51,595 nucleotides of DNA. It comes from JAFIEN01 sp051859505 (GTDB taxonomy: Bacteria > Pseudomonadota > Alphaproteobacteria > Rhodobacterales > Rhodobacteraceae). The notes beneath the pieces are model-generated. The model was not told the origin of the DNA. It ran no database searches and was given only the letters and a program-made list of their open reading frames with translations. How positions within the stretch are numbered: position 1 is the stretch's first letter; the number at the start of each line of letters is the position of its first letter. A program made the position numbers and the translations under genes. Location: positions 1 through 51,595 of the forward strand of contig JBHYFN010000028.1 in the NCBI GenBank assembly GCA_051859505.1, given 5' to 3'. This document shows, in pieces, positions 8,723 to 17,049 of this stretch.

Positions 8723-9576
8723 TTGAACTTGGCCACCATGTCCATGATCCCGGGGATCGTGTGCAGCTGATCGGCATGGGTCGGCTGGAAATACTGCTTG
8801 AGGCTGCGCTGGGTCAGGCCGCCGAGGATGGTGAAGTAATACATCTCGTACCCGGGCAGGGCGCAGCAGGGGTGATAGCCCTTGTCGATCAGCACGGTCG
8901 AGCGGTCCATGATGTGCCAGGCCTCGCCCGGTTCGTTATCGACGCGCTGCAGCATCTGCAGGCCCGCGCCGTGGTCGGGCCGGAAGCGGAAGTTGTAGCA
9001 TTCGTCGTGCCGCGTCTCGATCAACTCTCCCCCGGGGGCGTCCCTGCGGTCGGTATCGTGCTTGTGGCTGGGAAACCCCGACCAGCCGCCCGCGCCCACG
9101 GTGAACAGCTCGCTCACCAGCAGCCGGCCGACGCGGTCGTGGTATTTCGTGCCCAGGATATGCTTGATCTTGCGGTGGGTCTTGGTGTCGTCCGAACCGT
9201 ATTGCACCACGTCGATCTCGTCCGCGCGGATGGCGAAGGGGGTGAGGATCTTGTCGTATTTCGCGCCCGAGACGAAGCATTCGGTGCGCGTCTCGGCGGT
9301 GATCCGGGTGGGGGTGTCGGTGGGGACATAGACGCCCTCGGGCTCGCCGTCCCAGACATCCTTGCCACGGTTGCCGATGCAAGCGAAGCGCATCCCCGCC
9401 GCCTCGACCGTGACGGTGCCGGTGGCGGGGACGATGCAGGTTTCATAGGCCGGCAGGCGGTAGTCGAAGACCTCGCCGGGTTCGAGCCGGATGATGTTGA
9501 AATAGACCAGCGGGACCAATGGATCGTCGATATCGACGATGGCGCGGTTGTGGTTGTCATGCGGGGGGATGTGCAT
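8719..9576 (-). CDS. iolB: 5-deoxy-glucuronate isomerase (IolB)
   Basis: Isomerises 5-deoxy-D-glucuronate to 5-dehydro-2-deoxy-D-gluconate. The 285-residue double-cupin protein shows IolB hallmarks: an early VYFNIIRLEPGE segment, FPSHKHD with metal-binding histidines, and a C-terminal KGYHP segment followed by YEMYYFTILGG. The family is usually 270-290 residues. It starts 12 nt after iolC ends, with GAAAGGA as ribosome-binding site, and overlaps iolJ by 4 nt. Confidence 0.93.
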   Translation of the reverse strand: MHIPPHDNHNRAIVDIDDPLVPLVYFNIIRLEPGEVFDYRLPAYETCIVPATGTVTVEAAGMRFACIGNRGKDVWDGEPEGVYVPTDTPTRITAETRTECFVSGAKYDKILTPFAIRADEIDVVQYGSDDTKTHRKIKHILGTKYHDRVGRLLVSELFTVGAGGWSGFPSHKHDTDRRDAPGGELIETRHDECYNFRFRPDHGAGLQMLQRVDNEPGEAWHIMDRSTVLIDKGYHPCCALPGYEMYYFTILGGLTQRSLKQYFQPTHADQLHTIPGIMDMVAKFK

Positions 9577-9588
9577 GGCGGGATCCTT

Positions 9589-10599
9589 TCACCCTTCGCG
9601 GGGGTCGGGTTGGCCGGGCTCGGGTTGCGCGGGGTCGGGTTGCGCGGCGCGGAAGGCGTCAAGCTCGGCCCGTGTGGGCATGGCGGGCGCGCAGCCGACG
9701 CGGGCCACCACCATCGCGGCCGAGGCAGAGCCAAGGAGGACGGCGTCGCGCAGGTCCATCCCCTCGGCCAGGCCGGTGACGAAGGCGCCAAGGAAGCTGT
9801 CGCCCGCGCCGGTGGGTTTGAGGGCCTCTGTGCGGTAGATGCCGGTGCGGATTTCCGCGTCCGAAGTCAGCGTGATCGCCCCTTTCTCGCCCCGCTTGTA
9901 GACCGCGATCTGCGCGCCCCCGGCCACAAGCGCGCGCGCCTTGGCAAGGCCCGCGTTGTAATCGCCCGCCATGAAGCCGAATTCCACGTCATTTCCGACG
10001 ATCACGTCACACAGCGCGCCCGCGCGGGAATAGACCTCGGCCGCGACCTGGGGCGAGGGCCAGGAATAGGGCCGGTAGTCGATGTCGAAGATCAGCGGCA
10101 GGCCGGCCGCGCGCGCAAGCTCGAACGCGCGGAAGGTGGCGCTGCGCGAGGGTTCGGCTGCCAGCACCGTGCCGGTGGTGATCAGGGCAGAGTAACGCGC
10201 GTAATCCACCGCCTCGACATCGGCGAGGGTCATCTCGAAATCGGCGGCGCCGTTGCGGTAGATGACCGACTGGTGATCCTCGATCCGGGTTTCCACCACG
10301 GCCAGCGAATTGCGCGCCTCGCCGCCGACCGCGCGCACATGGGTCCGGTCGATGCCGTAATGGTCAAGCTGGTTGCAGGCGAACCGCCCGATGGCATCGT
10401 CCGAAACACAGGTGACAAGGCTTGCCCGCCCGCCCAGCCGGGTGATCGCCACGGCGATATTGGCCGAGGATCCGCCAAGGTACGAGACGAACCGCGTCGC
10501 CTCCTCGGTCCTTGTGCCGGGTGGGTCGGGGTAGAAATCCATCCCCGCCCGCCCGATCAGCAGGAAGTCGCGGCCCTGAAGCCGCCCCAGATCGGCCAT
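9589..10599 (-). CDS. iolC: 5-dehydro-2-deoxygluconokinase (IolC), with a repeat-encoded C-terminal tail
   Basis: PfkB-family kinase phosphorylating 5-dehydro-2-deoxy-D-gluconate. The 336 residues contain the ribokinase motif GGSSANIAVAITRLGG (42-57) and the catalytic anion hole TGAGD (263-267, base D267). The start MADLGRLQGRDF overlaps the last base of the iolD stop (TGATG); a longer in-frame start would be inside iolD. The last residues are a proline-rich pentapeptide repeat (AQPDP, AQPEP, GQPDP) encoded by a 15-bp tandem repeat, an unusual addition after the normal end of the fold. Confidence 0.92.
   Translation of the reverse strand: MADLGRLQGRDFLLIGRAGMDFYPDPPGTRTEEATRFVSYLGGSSANIAVAITRLGGRASLVTCVSDDAIGRFACNQLDHYGIDRTHVRAVGGEARNSLAVVETRIEDHQSVIYRNGAADFEMTLADVEAVDYARYSALITTGTVLAAEPSRSATFRAFELARAAGLPLIFDIDYRPYSWPSPQVAAEVYSRAGALCDVIVGNDVEFGFMAGDYNAGLAKARALVAGGAQIAVYKRGEKGAITLTSDAEIRTGIYRTEALKPTGAGDSFLGAFVTGLAEGMDLRDAVLLGSASAAMVVARVGCAPAMPTRAELDAFRAAQPDPAQPEPGQPDPREG
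9601..9645. repeat. 15-bp tandem repeat, three copies, at the 3' end of iolC
   Basis: Three head-to-tail 15-bp units (GGGGTCGGGTTGCGC and variants) at 9601-9615, 9616-9630 and 9631-9645. They are in frame and encode three consecutive five-residue repeats just before the stop of iolC. Copy-number change would alter the protein tail without a frameshift. Confidence 0.9.
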
Positions 10600-12470
10600 C
10601 AGATGCCCGCCCTTTGCCGGACGCGCTCGGCCTCGGTCTCGGCATGGGCCCGGCGGACCGCTTCGCTGTCCGAAACTGTGGGCGTGCCCACTTCCCACCA
10701 GGCGTGGCCCTGCGCTGTCCAGCCCTCATAGGCGTCGACCTGCATCACGATCACGCTGGTCCGGTCGCTGGCCTTGGCGCGCTTGAAGGCCTCGGCCAGT
10801 TCCGCTGGATTGGCGACGGTTTCGGCCATCGCCCCCATGGCGCGGGCATGGGCCTCGAAATCCACCGGGAAAGGGTCGGCCACGGTCGGGCAATCGGCGA
10901 TCAGGTTGTTGAAGCCTGGCTGGCCGGTGTTGTTCTGCAGCTTGTTGATCACCGCGAAACCGCCATTGTCGAGGACCAGCACGATCAGCTTCTTGCCCGT
11001 CAGCGCGGCGGAGTAGATGTCGGAATTCATCAACAGGTAACTGCCGTCCCCGACAAGGACGATGGTGTCACGCTCGGGCTCTGCCTCGCTTTGCGCGATG
11101 CGCGCGCCCCAGCCGCCGGCGATCTCGTATCCCATGCAGGAAAAGCCGAATTCCACATCCACCGTGCCGATCCCGAGCGTGCGCCAGTTCGCCGTCACCT
11201 CGGCCGGAAGGCCGCCGGCGGCGGTGACGATCCGGTCCTGCGGATGGCAGAGCGCGTTCACCACGCCGATGGCCTGGGCATAGGAATTGGGCCGGTTTCC
11301 GGGGGCCACGTTCTGCGCGACATAGGCATCCCATGCGGCGCGTTCCTCTTGCGCGCGGGCGGTCCAGCTTTCGGGGGCGCGGTAGGGGCCAAGCGCCGTG
11401 CCAAGCGCCGTCAGCCCCAGCTTCGCATCGCCCACGACGGGCAGCGCCAGATGCTTGGCCGCGTCATGCCGCCCGACATTGAGGCCGATCAGCCGCGCAT
11501 CGCGGGCAAAGACCGTCCAGGATCCGGTGGTGAAATCCTGCAGCCGCGTGCCCACGGCCAGCACCACATCCGCCGCCCCCGCGATGGCATTGGCGCTGTC
11601 CGATCCCGTCACCCCGATCGGCCCGGTGTTGAGCGGGTGGGTCGCCAGCAGATTGGCGCGGCCGGCGATGGTTTCCACGACCGGGATGCCATGCGCCTCG
11701 GCAAAGGCGGTCAGTTCCGCCACCGCGCCGGAATACTGCACCCCGCCGCCCGCGACGATCACCGGACGCTCTGCAGCGCGCAGGGCCGCCGCCGCCTCGG
11801 CCAGTTCGGCGGCATCGGGGGCCTGCCGGCGGATGCGGTGCAGGCGGCGGGCGAAGAAGGCCTCGGGATAGTCGTAGGACCAGCCCTGCAGATCCTGCGG
11901 CAGGCCGATGAAGGCGGGGCCGCAATCGGCGGGGTCAAGCATCGTGGCAAGCGCGGCGGGCAGGGATTGCAGGATCTGGGCGGGATGGGTGATCCGGTCC
12001 CAGTAGCGGCTGACGGCGCGAAAGGCGTCGTTCAGGCCCAGCGCCGGATTGCCGAAATGCTCAAGCTGCTGCAGCACCGGATCGGGCAGGCGCGTCAGGA
12101 ACGTATCGCCACACAGCATCAGCATCGGCAGCCGGTTGGCATGGGCAAGTGCCGCCGCCGTCAGCAGGTTCGCCGTGCCGGGGCCGGCGCTGGCGGTGCA
12201 GAACATGAAGCGGCGGCGCAGGTGATACTTGGCATAGGCGGCGGCGGCGAAGCCCATGCTCTGTTCGTTCTGGCCACGATAGAGCGGCAGGTCGCGGTGA
12301 TGGGGATAGATCGCCTCGCCCAGACAGGGCACGTTGCCATGGCCGAAGATGCCGAAACCGCCGCCGCAGATGCGGACCTCCTCGCCCTCGATCTCGATAT
12401 ACTGGTTGAGAAGCCAGCGCACGATGGCCTGCGCCACGGTCAGCCGGATGGTTCCTTGCGTCTTGGTCAT
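10599..12470 (-). CDS. iolD: 3D-(3,5/4)-trihydroxycyclohexane-1,2-dione hydrolase (IolD)
   Basis: Thiamine-diphosphate enzyme that opens the ring of the diketo-inositol to 5-deoxy-glucuronate. The 623 residues include the ThDP-activating glutamate E69 (YRGQNEQS) and the Mg/ThDP motif from GDGS (474-477) to DN (501-502). Overall length and layout are those of IolD rather than acetolactate synthase. The start at 12470 (MTKTQGTIRLT) follows a purine-rich GGGGAGGG site. It is the first gene of iolDCBJ, divergent from iolG across a region with a LacI-type operator. Confidence 0.94.
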   Translation of the reverse strand: MTKTQGTIRLTVAQAIVRWLLNQYIEIEGEEVRICGGGFGIFGHGNVPCLGEAIYPHHRDLPLYRGQNEQSMGFAAAAYAKYHLRRRFMFCTASAGPGTANLLTAAALAHANRLPMLMLCGDTFLTRLPDPVLQQLEHFGNPALGLNDAFRAVSRYWDRITHPAQILQSLPAALATMLDPADCGPAFIGLPQDLQGWSYDYPEAFFARRLHRIRRQAPDAAELAEAAAALRAAERPVIVAGGGVQYSGAVAELTAFAEAHGIPVVETIAGRANLLATHPLNTGPIGVTGSDSANAIAGAADVVLAVGTRLQDFTTGSWTVFARDARLIGLNVGRHDAAKHLALPVVGDAKLGLTALGTALGPYRAPESWTARAQEERAAWDAYVAQNVAPGNRPNSYAQAIGVVNALCHPQDRIVTAAGGLPAEVTANWRTLGIGTVDVEFGFSCMGYEIAGGWGARIAQSEAEPERDTIVLVGDGSYLLMNSDIYSAALTGKKLIVLVLDNGGFAVINKLQNNTGQPGFNNLIADCPTVADPFPVDFEAHARAMGAMAETVANPAELAEAFKRAKASDRTSVIVMQVDAYEGWTAQGHAWWEVGTPTVSDSEAVRRAHAETEAERVRQRAGI

Positions 12471-12535
12471 GCCCCCTCCCCGGGTGTCCTGCGGCCGCCC
12501 CGCCCCCGATCGGGGCTTGCGGGAAGCGCCGGGGC

Positions 12536-12563
12536 AGGATACATCTTTTGCAACCGGTTGCAA
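12536..12563 (-). promoter_or_regulatory. Candidate promoter of iolDCBJ overlapping the LacI operator
   Basis: On the minus strand TTGCAA (12563-12558), a 16-bp spacer and TATCCT (12541-12536) form a plausible sigma-70 promoter about 65 nt before iolD. The operator palindrome covers the -35 box and half the spacer, so a bound repressor would block polymerase. Confidence 0.5.
12548..12563. promoter_or_regulatory. LacI-type operator, perfect palindrome, in the iolD/iolG divergent region
   Basis: TTGCAACCGGTTGCAA is a perfect 16-bp palindrome with the central CG step usual for LacI/GalR operators. The identical 16-mer occurs at 16947-16962 beside the lacI-family gene. It lies between the divergent starts of iolD and iolG and can control both. 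Confidence 0.88.
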
Positions 12564-12606
12564 CCATACTGCGGCGCGACCGGCACACCTTGGGAGGGGG
12601 CGCATC

Positions 12607-13722
12607 GTGGCAGGGATCGGGATCGGTCTTGTGGGTGGCGGTTACATGGGCAAAGCCCATGCCGTGGCCTATTGCGCCGTGGGCGCGGTCTTCGACACCG
12701 CGCTCCGCCCCCGGCTCGAGGTGATCGCGGCCAGCTCGGCCGAAAGCGCCGAAGGCTACGCCCGCGCCTATGGCGCAGCCCGCGCCGCGCGCGACTGGCA
12801 AGAGCTTGTGGCCGATCCGAAGGTCCAGGCGGTGGTCATCGCCTCGCCCCAGTCCACCCACCGGGCGATTGCCGAGGCCGCCTTCGCCGCCGGCAAGCCG
12901 GTCTTCTGCGAAAAGCCGCTGGGCGCCTCGCTGGCTGATGCCCGCGCGATGGTCGCGGCGGCGGAACGGTCGGGCCTGCCGAACATGATCGGCTTCAACT
13001 ATGTGCGCACGCCTGCGACGCAATTCGTCCGCCGCCTGCTGGCCGAAGGCGCCATCGGCGATGTCACATGGTTCCGCGCCGAACATACCGAGGATTTCCT
13101 GGCCGACCCGGATGCCCCCGCGACATGGCGCACCACGGGCCGCGCGAACGGGGCGATGGGCGATCTGGCCCCCCATATCGTCAATTGCGCGCTGGCCCTG
13201 ATGGGGCCGGTCGCGGAACTGACCGCCCGGGTCGAGACGGTCCACAAGTCGCGCCCCGGCCCGGATGGCCCGGTCGCGGTGGACAATGACGATCAGGCAC
13301 AGATGATGCTGCGTTTCGCCAGCGGGGTGATGGGGCATCTCCATGTCAGCCGCATCGCGACGGGGCGCAAGATGGGCTATGCCTATGAGATTCATGGCAC
13401 AAAGGGCGCGATCCGCTTTGATCAGGAGGATCAGAACGCGGTCCACCTCTACCGCGCCGAAGGGCCCGAGGCGACGCGCGGTTTCACCCGGATCCTGACG
13501 GGGCCCGCGCATCCCGATTACCTTGCCTTCTGTCAGGGGCCGGGCCACGGGACCGGCTATCAGGACCAGATCATCATCGAGGCGCGGGATTTCCTGCAGG
13601 CCATCGCCACCGGCAAGCCCCTCTGGCCCACTTTCCGCGACGGGCTTGCCGTCTCGGCCCTGATCGAGGCGGCGCATGCCGCCTCGGGCGACGGGCGCTG
13701 GCATCCGGTTCCCGCAGAGTGA
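12607..13722 (+). CDS. iolG: Gfo/Idh/MocA oxidoreductase, probable inositol 2-dehydrogenase (IolG-type)
   Basis: NAD(P)-dependent sugar/cyclitol dehydrogenase of 371 residues, likely oxidising an inositol to the inosose. The Rossmann motif GGGYMG is at 10-15, the EKP motif with catalytic lysine at 102-104 (K103), and the D-x3-H catalytic pair D186/H190 is present. The GTG start at 12607 follows GGGAGGGGG closely. It is first of the three-gene plus-strand operon opposite iolDCBJ. It could act on a stereoisomer (scyllo- or chiro-inositol), since a second family member lies two genes on. Confidence 0.78.
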   Translation: MAGIGIGLVGGGYMGKAHAVAYCAVGAVFDTALRPRLEVIAASSAESAEGYARAYGAARAARDWQELVADPKVQAVVIASPQSTHRAIAEAAFAAGKPVFCEKPLGASLADARAMVAAAERSGLPNMIGFNYVRTPATQFVRRLLAEGAIGDVTWFRAEHTEDFLADPDAPATWRTTGRANGAMGDLAPHIVNCALALMGPVAELTARVETVHKSRPGPDGPVAVDNDDQAQMMLRFASGVMGHLHVSRIATGRKMGYAYEIHGTKGAIRFDQEDQNAVHLYRAEGPEATRGFTRILTGPAHPDYLAFCQGPGHGTGYQDQIIIEARDFLQAIATGKPLWPTFRDGLAVSALIEAAHAASGDGRWHPVPAE

Positions 13723-13732
13723 AAGGCAGTCC

Positions 13733-14626
13733 ATGACCATCCGCATCGGCAATGCGCCCTGCTCCTGGGGTGTGGAATTCGCGGGCGATCCGCGCAACCC
13801 GCCCTGGCGGCAGGTGCTGTCGGATTGCGCCGCCGCCGGTTACGAAGGCATCGAGCTTGGCCCCGTGGGCTTCATGCCCGAGGATCCCGCCGTCCTGGCC
13901 GAAGCTCTGGCCGAGAACGGGCTGGAGCTGATCGGCGGCGTGGTGTTCCGCCCCTTCCATGACCCGGCCCAGTGGGACGATGTCTGGGACGGCGCGGTCC
14001 GCACCTGCCGGGCGTTGTCCGCGCATGGGGCGCGGCATCTGGTGCTGATCGATTCCATCTCGCCCCGCCGCGCCCCGACGGCGGGCCGGGCCGAAGCGGC
14101 CGAGCAGATGGACCCCGCCGAATGGGCCGCCTTCCGCGACCGGATCGTGCAGGTGGCAAGGCTGGGGGCCGAGGAGCACGGGTTGACCGTGGGCATCCAT
14201 GCCCATGCCGCGGGCTTCATGGATTTCGAACCCGAGCTTGAGCGCCTGCTGGACGAGGTGGACGAGGGCCTTCTGAAGATCTGCTTCGACACCGGCCACC
14301 ACTCCTATGCGGGTTTCGATCCGGTGGCCTTCCTGCGCCGCCATGTGGGGCGGATCTCCTACATGCATTTCAAGGATATAGACCCGAGCGTGAAGGCCGA
14401 TGTCATCGCGAAGGGCACCGGCTTCTACGAGGCCTGCGGGCAGGGCATCTTCTGCAACCTCGGCAAGGGCGATGTGGATTTCCCGGCCGTGCGGCAGATC
14501 CTGCTGGAAGCGGGGTTCGAGGGCTGGTGCACCGTCGAGCAGGATTGCGACCCGACGCTGGACATAAGCCCCATCGACGATGCGATGGCGAACCGGGCCT
14601 ATCTGTCCCATATCGGATTCACCTAG
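13733..14626 (+). CDS. iolE: Inosose dehydratase (IolE-type), TIM-barrel
   Basis: Converts 2-keto-myo-inositol to the trihydroxycyclohexanedione used by IolD. The 297-residue xylose-isomerase-like TIM barrel starts MTIRIGNAPCSWGVEF, the IolE-type N-terminus. It carries candidate metal ligands in GIHAHAAGF, CFDTGHH, MHFKD and VEQDCD. It begins 10 nt after iolG. Other sugar-phosphate isomerase/epimerase proteins share the fold, so the assignment relies on context as well as sequence. Confidence 0.85.
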   Translation: MTIRIGNAPCSWGVEFAGDPRNPPWRQVLSDCAAAGYEGIELGPVGFMPEDPAVLAEALAENGLELIGGVVFRPFHDPAQWDDVWDGAVRTCRALSAHGARHLVLIDSISPRRAPTAGRAEAAEQMDPAEWAAFRDRIVQVARLGAEEHGLTVGIHAHAAGFMDFEPELERLLDEVDEGLLKICFDTGHHSYAGFDPVAFLRRHVGRISYMHFKDIDPSVKADVIAKGTGFYEACGQGIFCNLGKGDVDFPAVRQILLEAGFEGWCTVEQDCDPTLDISPIDDAMANRAYLSHIGFT

Positions 14627-14636
14627 GGGGGCCATG

Positions 14637-15794
14637 ATGGCACAGCTGAAATGGGGCCTGATCGGCGGTGGCGAAGGCAGCCAGATCGGGCCAGCCCACC
14701 GCCTTGGCGCGCGGCTTGACGGTTTGTTCGACTTCACGGCCGGCGCGCTTGACCACCGGCCCGAGGCGGGGCGCGACTACGGGCAGCGCCTCGGCCTTGC
14801 CCCCGACCGCGCCTATGGCGACTGGCGCGAGATGCTGGCGGGCGAGAGCGCGCGCCCCGACCGCGTGGACCTTGTCACCGTCGCCACGCCCAACGCCACA
14901 CATTTCGAGATCACCCGCGATTTCCTGCGCGAAGGCTTCCACGTGCTCTGCGAAAAGCCGATGACCATGACCGTCGAGGAAGGCGAAGAGATCGTGGGCC
15001 TTGCGCGTGAGGTGGGCCGGATCTGCGCGGTGAACTATGGCTATACCGGCTATGCGCTGGTGCGGCACATGAAGGCGATGGTGGCCCGCGGCGATCTGGG
15101 CGCCGTGCGGATGGTGGTGGCGGAATTTGCGCATGGCCACCATGCCGATGCGGGAGATGCCGACAATCCGCGCGTGCGTTGGCGCTATGACCCGGCGCAG
15201 GCGGGCATTTCGGCGCAATTCGCCGATTGCGGCATCCATGCGCTGCACATGGCCAGCTTCGTCATCGGGCAGGAGGTGGAGCGGCTGAGCGCCGATACCG
15301 TCTCCTGCATCGCCTCGCGCGTGCTCGAGGATGATGCGCAGGTGAACCTGCGCTTCGACGGGGGCGCGGTGGGGCGGCTCTGGACCTCGTCCATCGCCAT
15401 CGGGCGGCAGCACGGACTGACGCTGCAGGTCTTCGGCGAAAAGGGCGGGCTGCGCTGGGCGCAGGAGCAGCCCAACCAGCTGTACTGGATGCCGCTGGGC
15501 CAGCGCCTTCAGGTGATCGAACGCGGCGAGGCGGGGCTCTCCCCCGAGGCCGACCGCGCCAGCCGTGTGACCATCGGCCATGCCGAGGGGATGCCGCTGG
15601 CCTTTGCCAATATCTACAAGGATCTGGCCGAGGCGATCCATGCCGCAAAGGCAGGCCGCGCCCCCGATCCGGCGGCGGCGCTGTTCCCCCGGGCCGAGGA
15701 CGGGCTACGCTCGATGGCGGCGGTCCATGCGGTGGCGGCAAGCGGCAAGGCGGACGGTACCTGGGTCGAGGCGCGGCCGCCGATGTTCCGATAG
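14637..15794 (+). CDS. Second Gfo/Idh/MocA oxidoreductase of the inositol operon
   Basis: A 385-residue NAD(P)-dependent oxidoreductase with a glycine-rich loop GGGEGS (10-15), EKP at 106-108 (catalytic K107) and D197/H201 in DCGIH. Two ATG codons are adjacent (14634, 14637); the second is better spaced from AGGGGG and is used here. It probably oxidises or epimerises another inositol isomer (scyllo- or D-chiro-inositol) to feed the shared inosose, but the substrate cannot be read from the sequence. It is not close to the IolG-type protein two genes upstream and is unlikely to be a recent duplicate. Confidence 0.8.
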   Translation: MAQLKWGLIGGGEGSQIGPAHRLGARLDGLFDFTAGALDHRPEAGRDYGQRLGLAPDRAYGDWREMLAGESARPDRVDLVTVATPNATHFEITRDFLREGFHVLCEKPMTMTVEEGEEIVGLAREVGRICAVNYGYTGYALVRHMKAMVARGDLGAVRMVVAEFAHGHHADAGDADNPRVRWRYDPAQAGISAQFADCGIHALHMASFVIGQEVERLSADTVSCIASRVLEDDAQVNLRFDGGAVGRLWTSSIAIGRQHGLTLQVFGEKGGLRWAQEQPNQLYWMPLGQRLQVIERGEAGLSPEADRASRVTIGHAEGMPLAFANIYKDLAEAIHAAKAGRAPDPAAALFPRAEDGLRSMAAVHAVAASGKADGTWVEARPPMFR

Positions 15795-15797
15795 CCC

Positions 15798-15814
15798 TGC
15801 CCCCCAGGGGGGCA
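15798..15814. terminator. Hairpin between convergent oxidoreductase and lacI genes
   Basis: TGCCCCCC and GGGGGGCA are complementary around a single central A, so several inner bases must unpair to form a loop. It lies 4 nt after the oxidoreductase stop and 12 nt before the end of the convergent lacI gene. It may terminate in both directions but has no U-run. Confidence 0.5.
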
Positions 15815-15825
15815 AGGCCCGCGCA

Positions 15826-16872
15826 TCACGAGCTGTCACCCCCGTAGGGTGGGCAAAGCCCACCGCCCGCCGGGATTGCGGGCCGCAAACTCTCGCGCTC
15901 GATCAACCGGCAGGGAAACAGCCTGATCTCGACATGGCGGTCCGGCTCTTCGACCGTGGCGACGACAAGGTCGATCGCCGCCTCGATGATCTGGGCCAGC
16001 GGCTGGCGGATCGTGGTCAGGGCGATGTTCTGCCAGCGGGCCATCTCCATGTCGTTCAACCCGATCAGCCCGATATCCCCCGGCACCGTCAGCCCTGCGT
16101 CAAGGATCGCGCTCATCGCGCCGACGGCCAGCAGGTCGTCGCCACAGAAATAGGCCTCGGCCGGGGTGCCTGCGGCCAGAAGGCGCTGCATCTCGGCCCG
16201 GCCGGCATCGAAGGTGTATCCGGTGGCATAGCTCACGCTGACCGCGATCTCGGGATGGGCGCGGAGGGCGGCCAGAAAGCCCGCCTCGCGGTCCTGGGTC
16301 GAGGTGGCGGCCTCGGGCCCGCCCAGAAAGCCGATCCGGCCATGCCCGCGCCGAATCAGCGCCTCGGCCGCCATGCGCCCGCAGGCCATGTTGTCGATCC
16401 CCACCACATGCACATCGGGCGACAGCGCATGGCGCCCGAAGGTATGGACGACCGGCAGCCCCGCCGCCCGATAGGCCGAGGCAAAGCTGGGCGGCAGGGT
16501 CGATGAGGCGACGATCACCCCGTCGACCGAATATTGCCGCAGCATCCGCAGCGACTCGGCCGGGTCGGTGGCCGAGGTCAGGTTGACGACCAGCGGCCGC
16601 AGCCCCCGGTCCTGCAGGCCCCGGGTGAACAGTTCGAACACATCAAGGAACAGCGGGTTCTGAAAGTTGTTCACGATCAAGCCGATCAGCTTGGTCCGGC
16701 CCGTGGTCAGGCTCGAGGCCAGCGCATTGGGCGCATAGCCAAGCTCGCGCGCGGCCTTCTCGACCTTGGCCCGCGTCCGGGCCGAGACCGAGGCGCCTTC
16801 GGTGAAGGTGCGCGACACGGCCGAGCGTGACACGCCGGCCCGTTCCGCAACCTCTTTCAACGTCACCGCCAT
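15826..16872 (-). CDS. LacI/GalR-family repressor of the inositol genes
   Basis: The 348 residues start with a canonical LacI helix-turn-helix (VTLKEVAERAGVSRSAVSRT, 3-22) followed by the hinge and a periplasmic-binding-like sensor domain that would bind an inositol or derivative. It is divergent from the inositol importer. Identical palindromes in front of ibpA and between iolD and iolG make it the likely inositol regulon repressor. The start at 16872 begins the HTH; an upstream in-frame extension would cross the operator. The last 15 or so residues (GGGLCPPYGGDSS) are encoded by a common intergenic repeat, so the C-terminus has been extended by repeat sequence. Confidence 0.9.
   Translation of the reverse strand: MAVTLKEVAERAGVSRSAVSRTFTEGASVSARTRAKVEKAARELGYAPNALASSLTTGRTKLIGLIVNNFQNPLFLDVFELFTRGLQDRGLRPLVVNLTSATDPAESLRMLRQYSVDGVIVASSTLPPSFASAYRAAGLPVVHTFGRHALSPDVHVVGIDNMACGRMAAEALIRRGHGRIGFLGGPEAATSTQDREAGFLAALRAHPEIAVSVSYATGYTFDAGRAEMQRLLAAGTPAEAYFCGDDLLAVGAMSAILDAGLTVPGDIGLIGLNDMEMARWQNIALTTIRQPLAQIIEAAIDLVVATVEEPDRHVEIRLFPCRLIERESLRPAIPAGGGLCPPYGGDSS
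15848..15864. repeat. Short palindromic repeat inside the lacI 3' end
   Basis: GGTGGGC-AAA-GCCCACC, a 7-bp stem with an AAA loop. Elements of the form GTAGGGTGGGCAAAGCCCACC are, from memory, scattered between genes in Rhodobacteraceae. Here it encodes the C-terminal residues of the repressor. Confidence 0.7.
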
Positions 16873-16946
16873 GGGCGACTTGTCGGGCAGGAGGGGCCGA
16901 ACGGCAAGAGAGTTTCGCCGTTTCGGCCCCGTTTCCGGGGAAAGTG

Positions 16947-16962
16947 TTGCAACCGGTTGCAA
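16947..16962. promoter_or_regulatory. LacI-type operator in the lacI/ibpA divergent region
   Basis: TTGCAACCGGTTGCAA, identical in all 16 positions to the site at 12548-12563. It lies 75 nt upstream of the lacI start and 87 nt upstream of ibpA, fitting autorepression plus control of the importer. Confidence 0.9.
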
Positions 16963-16985
16963 AATTCTTCGGCGGCAGCTAGGGT
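16957..16985 (+). promoter_or_regulatory. Candidate ibpA promoter
   Basis: The right half of the operator supplies TTGCAA (16957-16962) as a -35 box. A 17-bp spacer leads to TAGGGT (16980-16985), which fits the TAnnnT form of a -10 box, 65 nt before ibpA. The operator overlaps the -35 box. Confidence 0.5.
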
Positions 16986-17049
16986 AGGGCAGGCCGGCGG
17001 CCTGGAGGGGCCCCGCCAACGCGCGTCATCGAAAGTCAGGGAGGACTTC

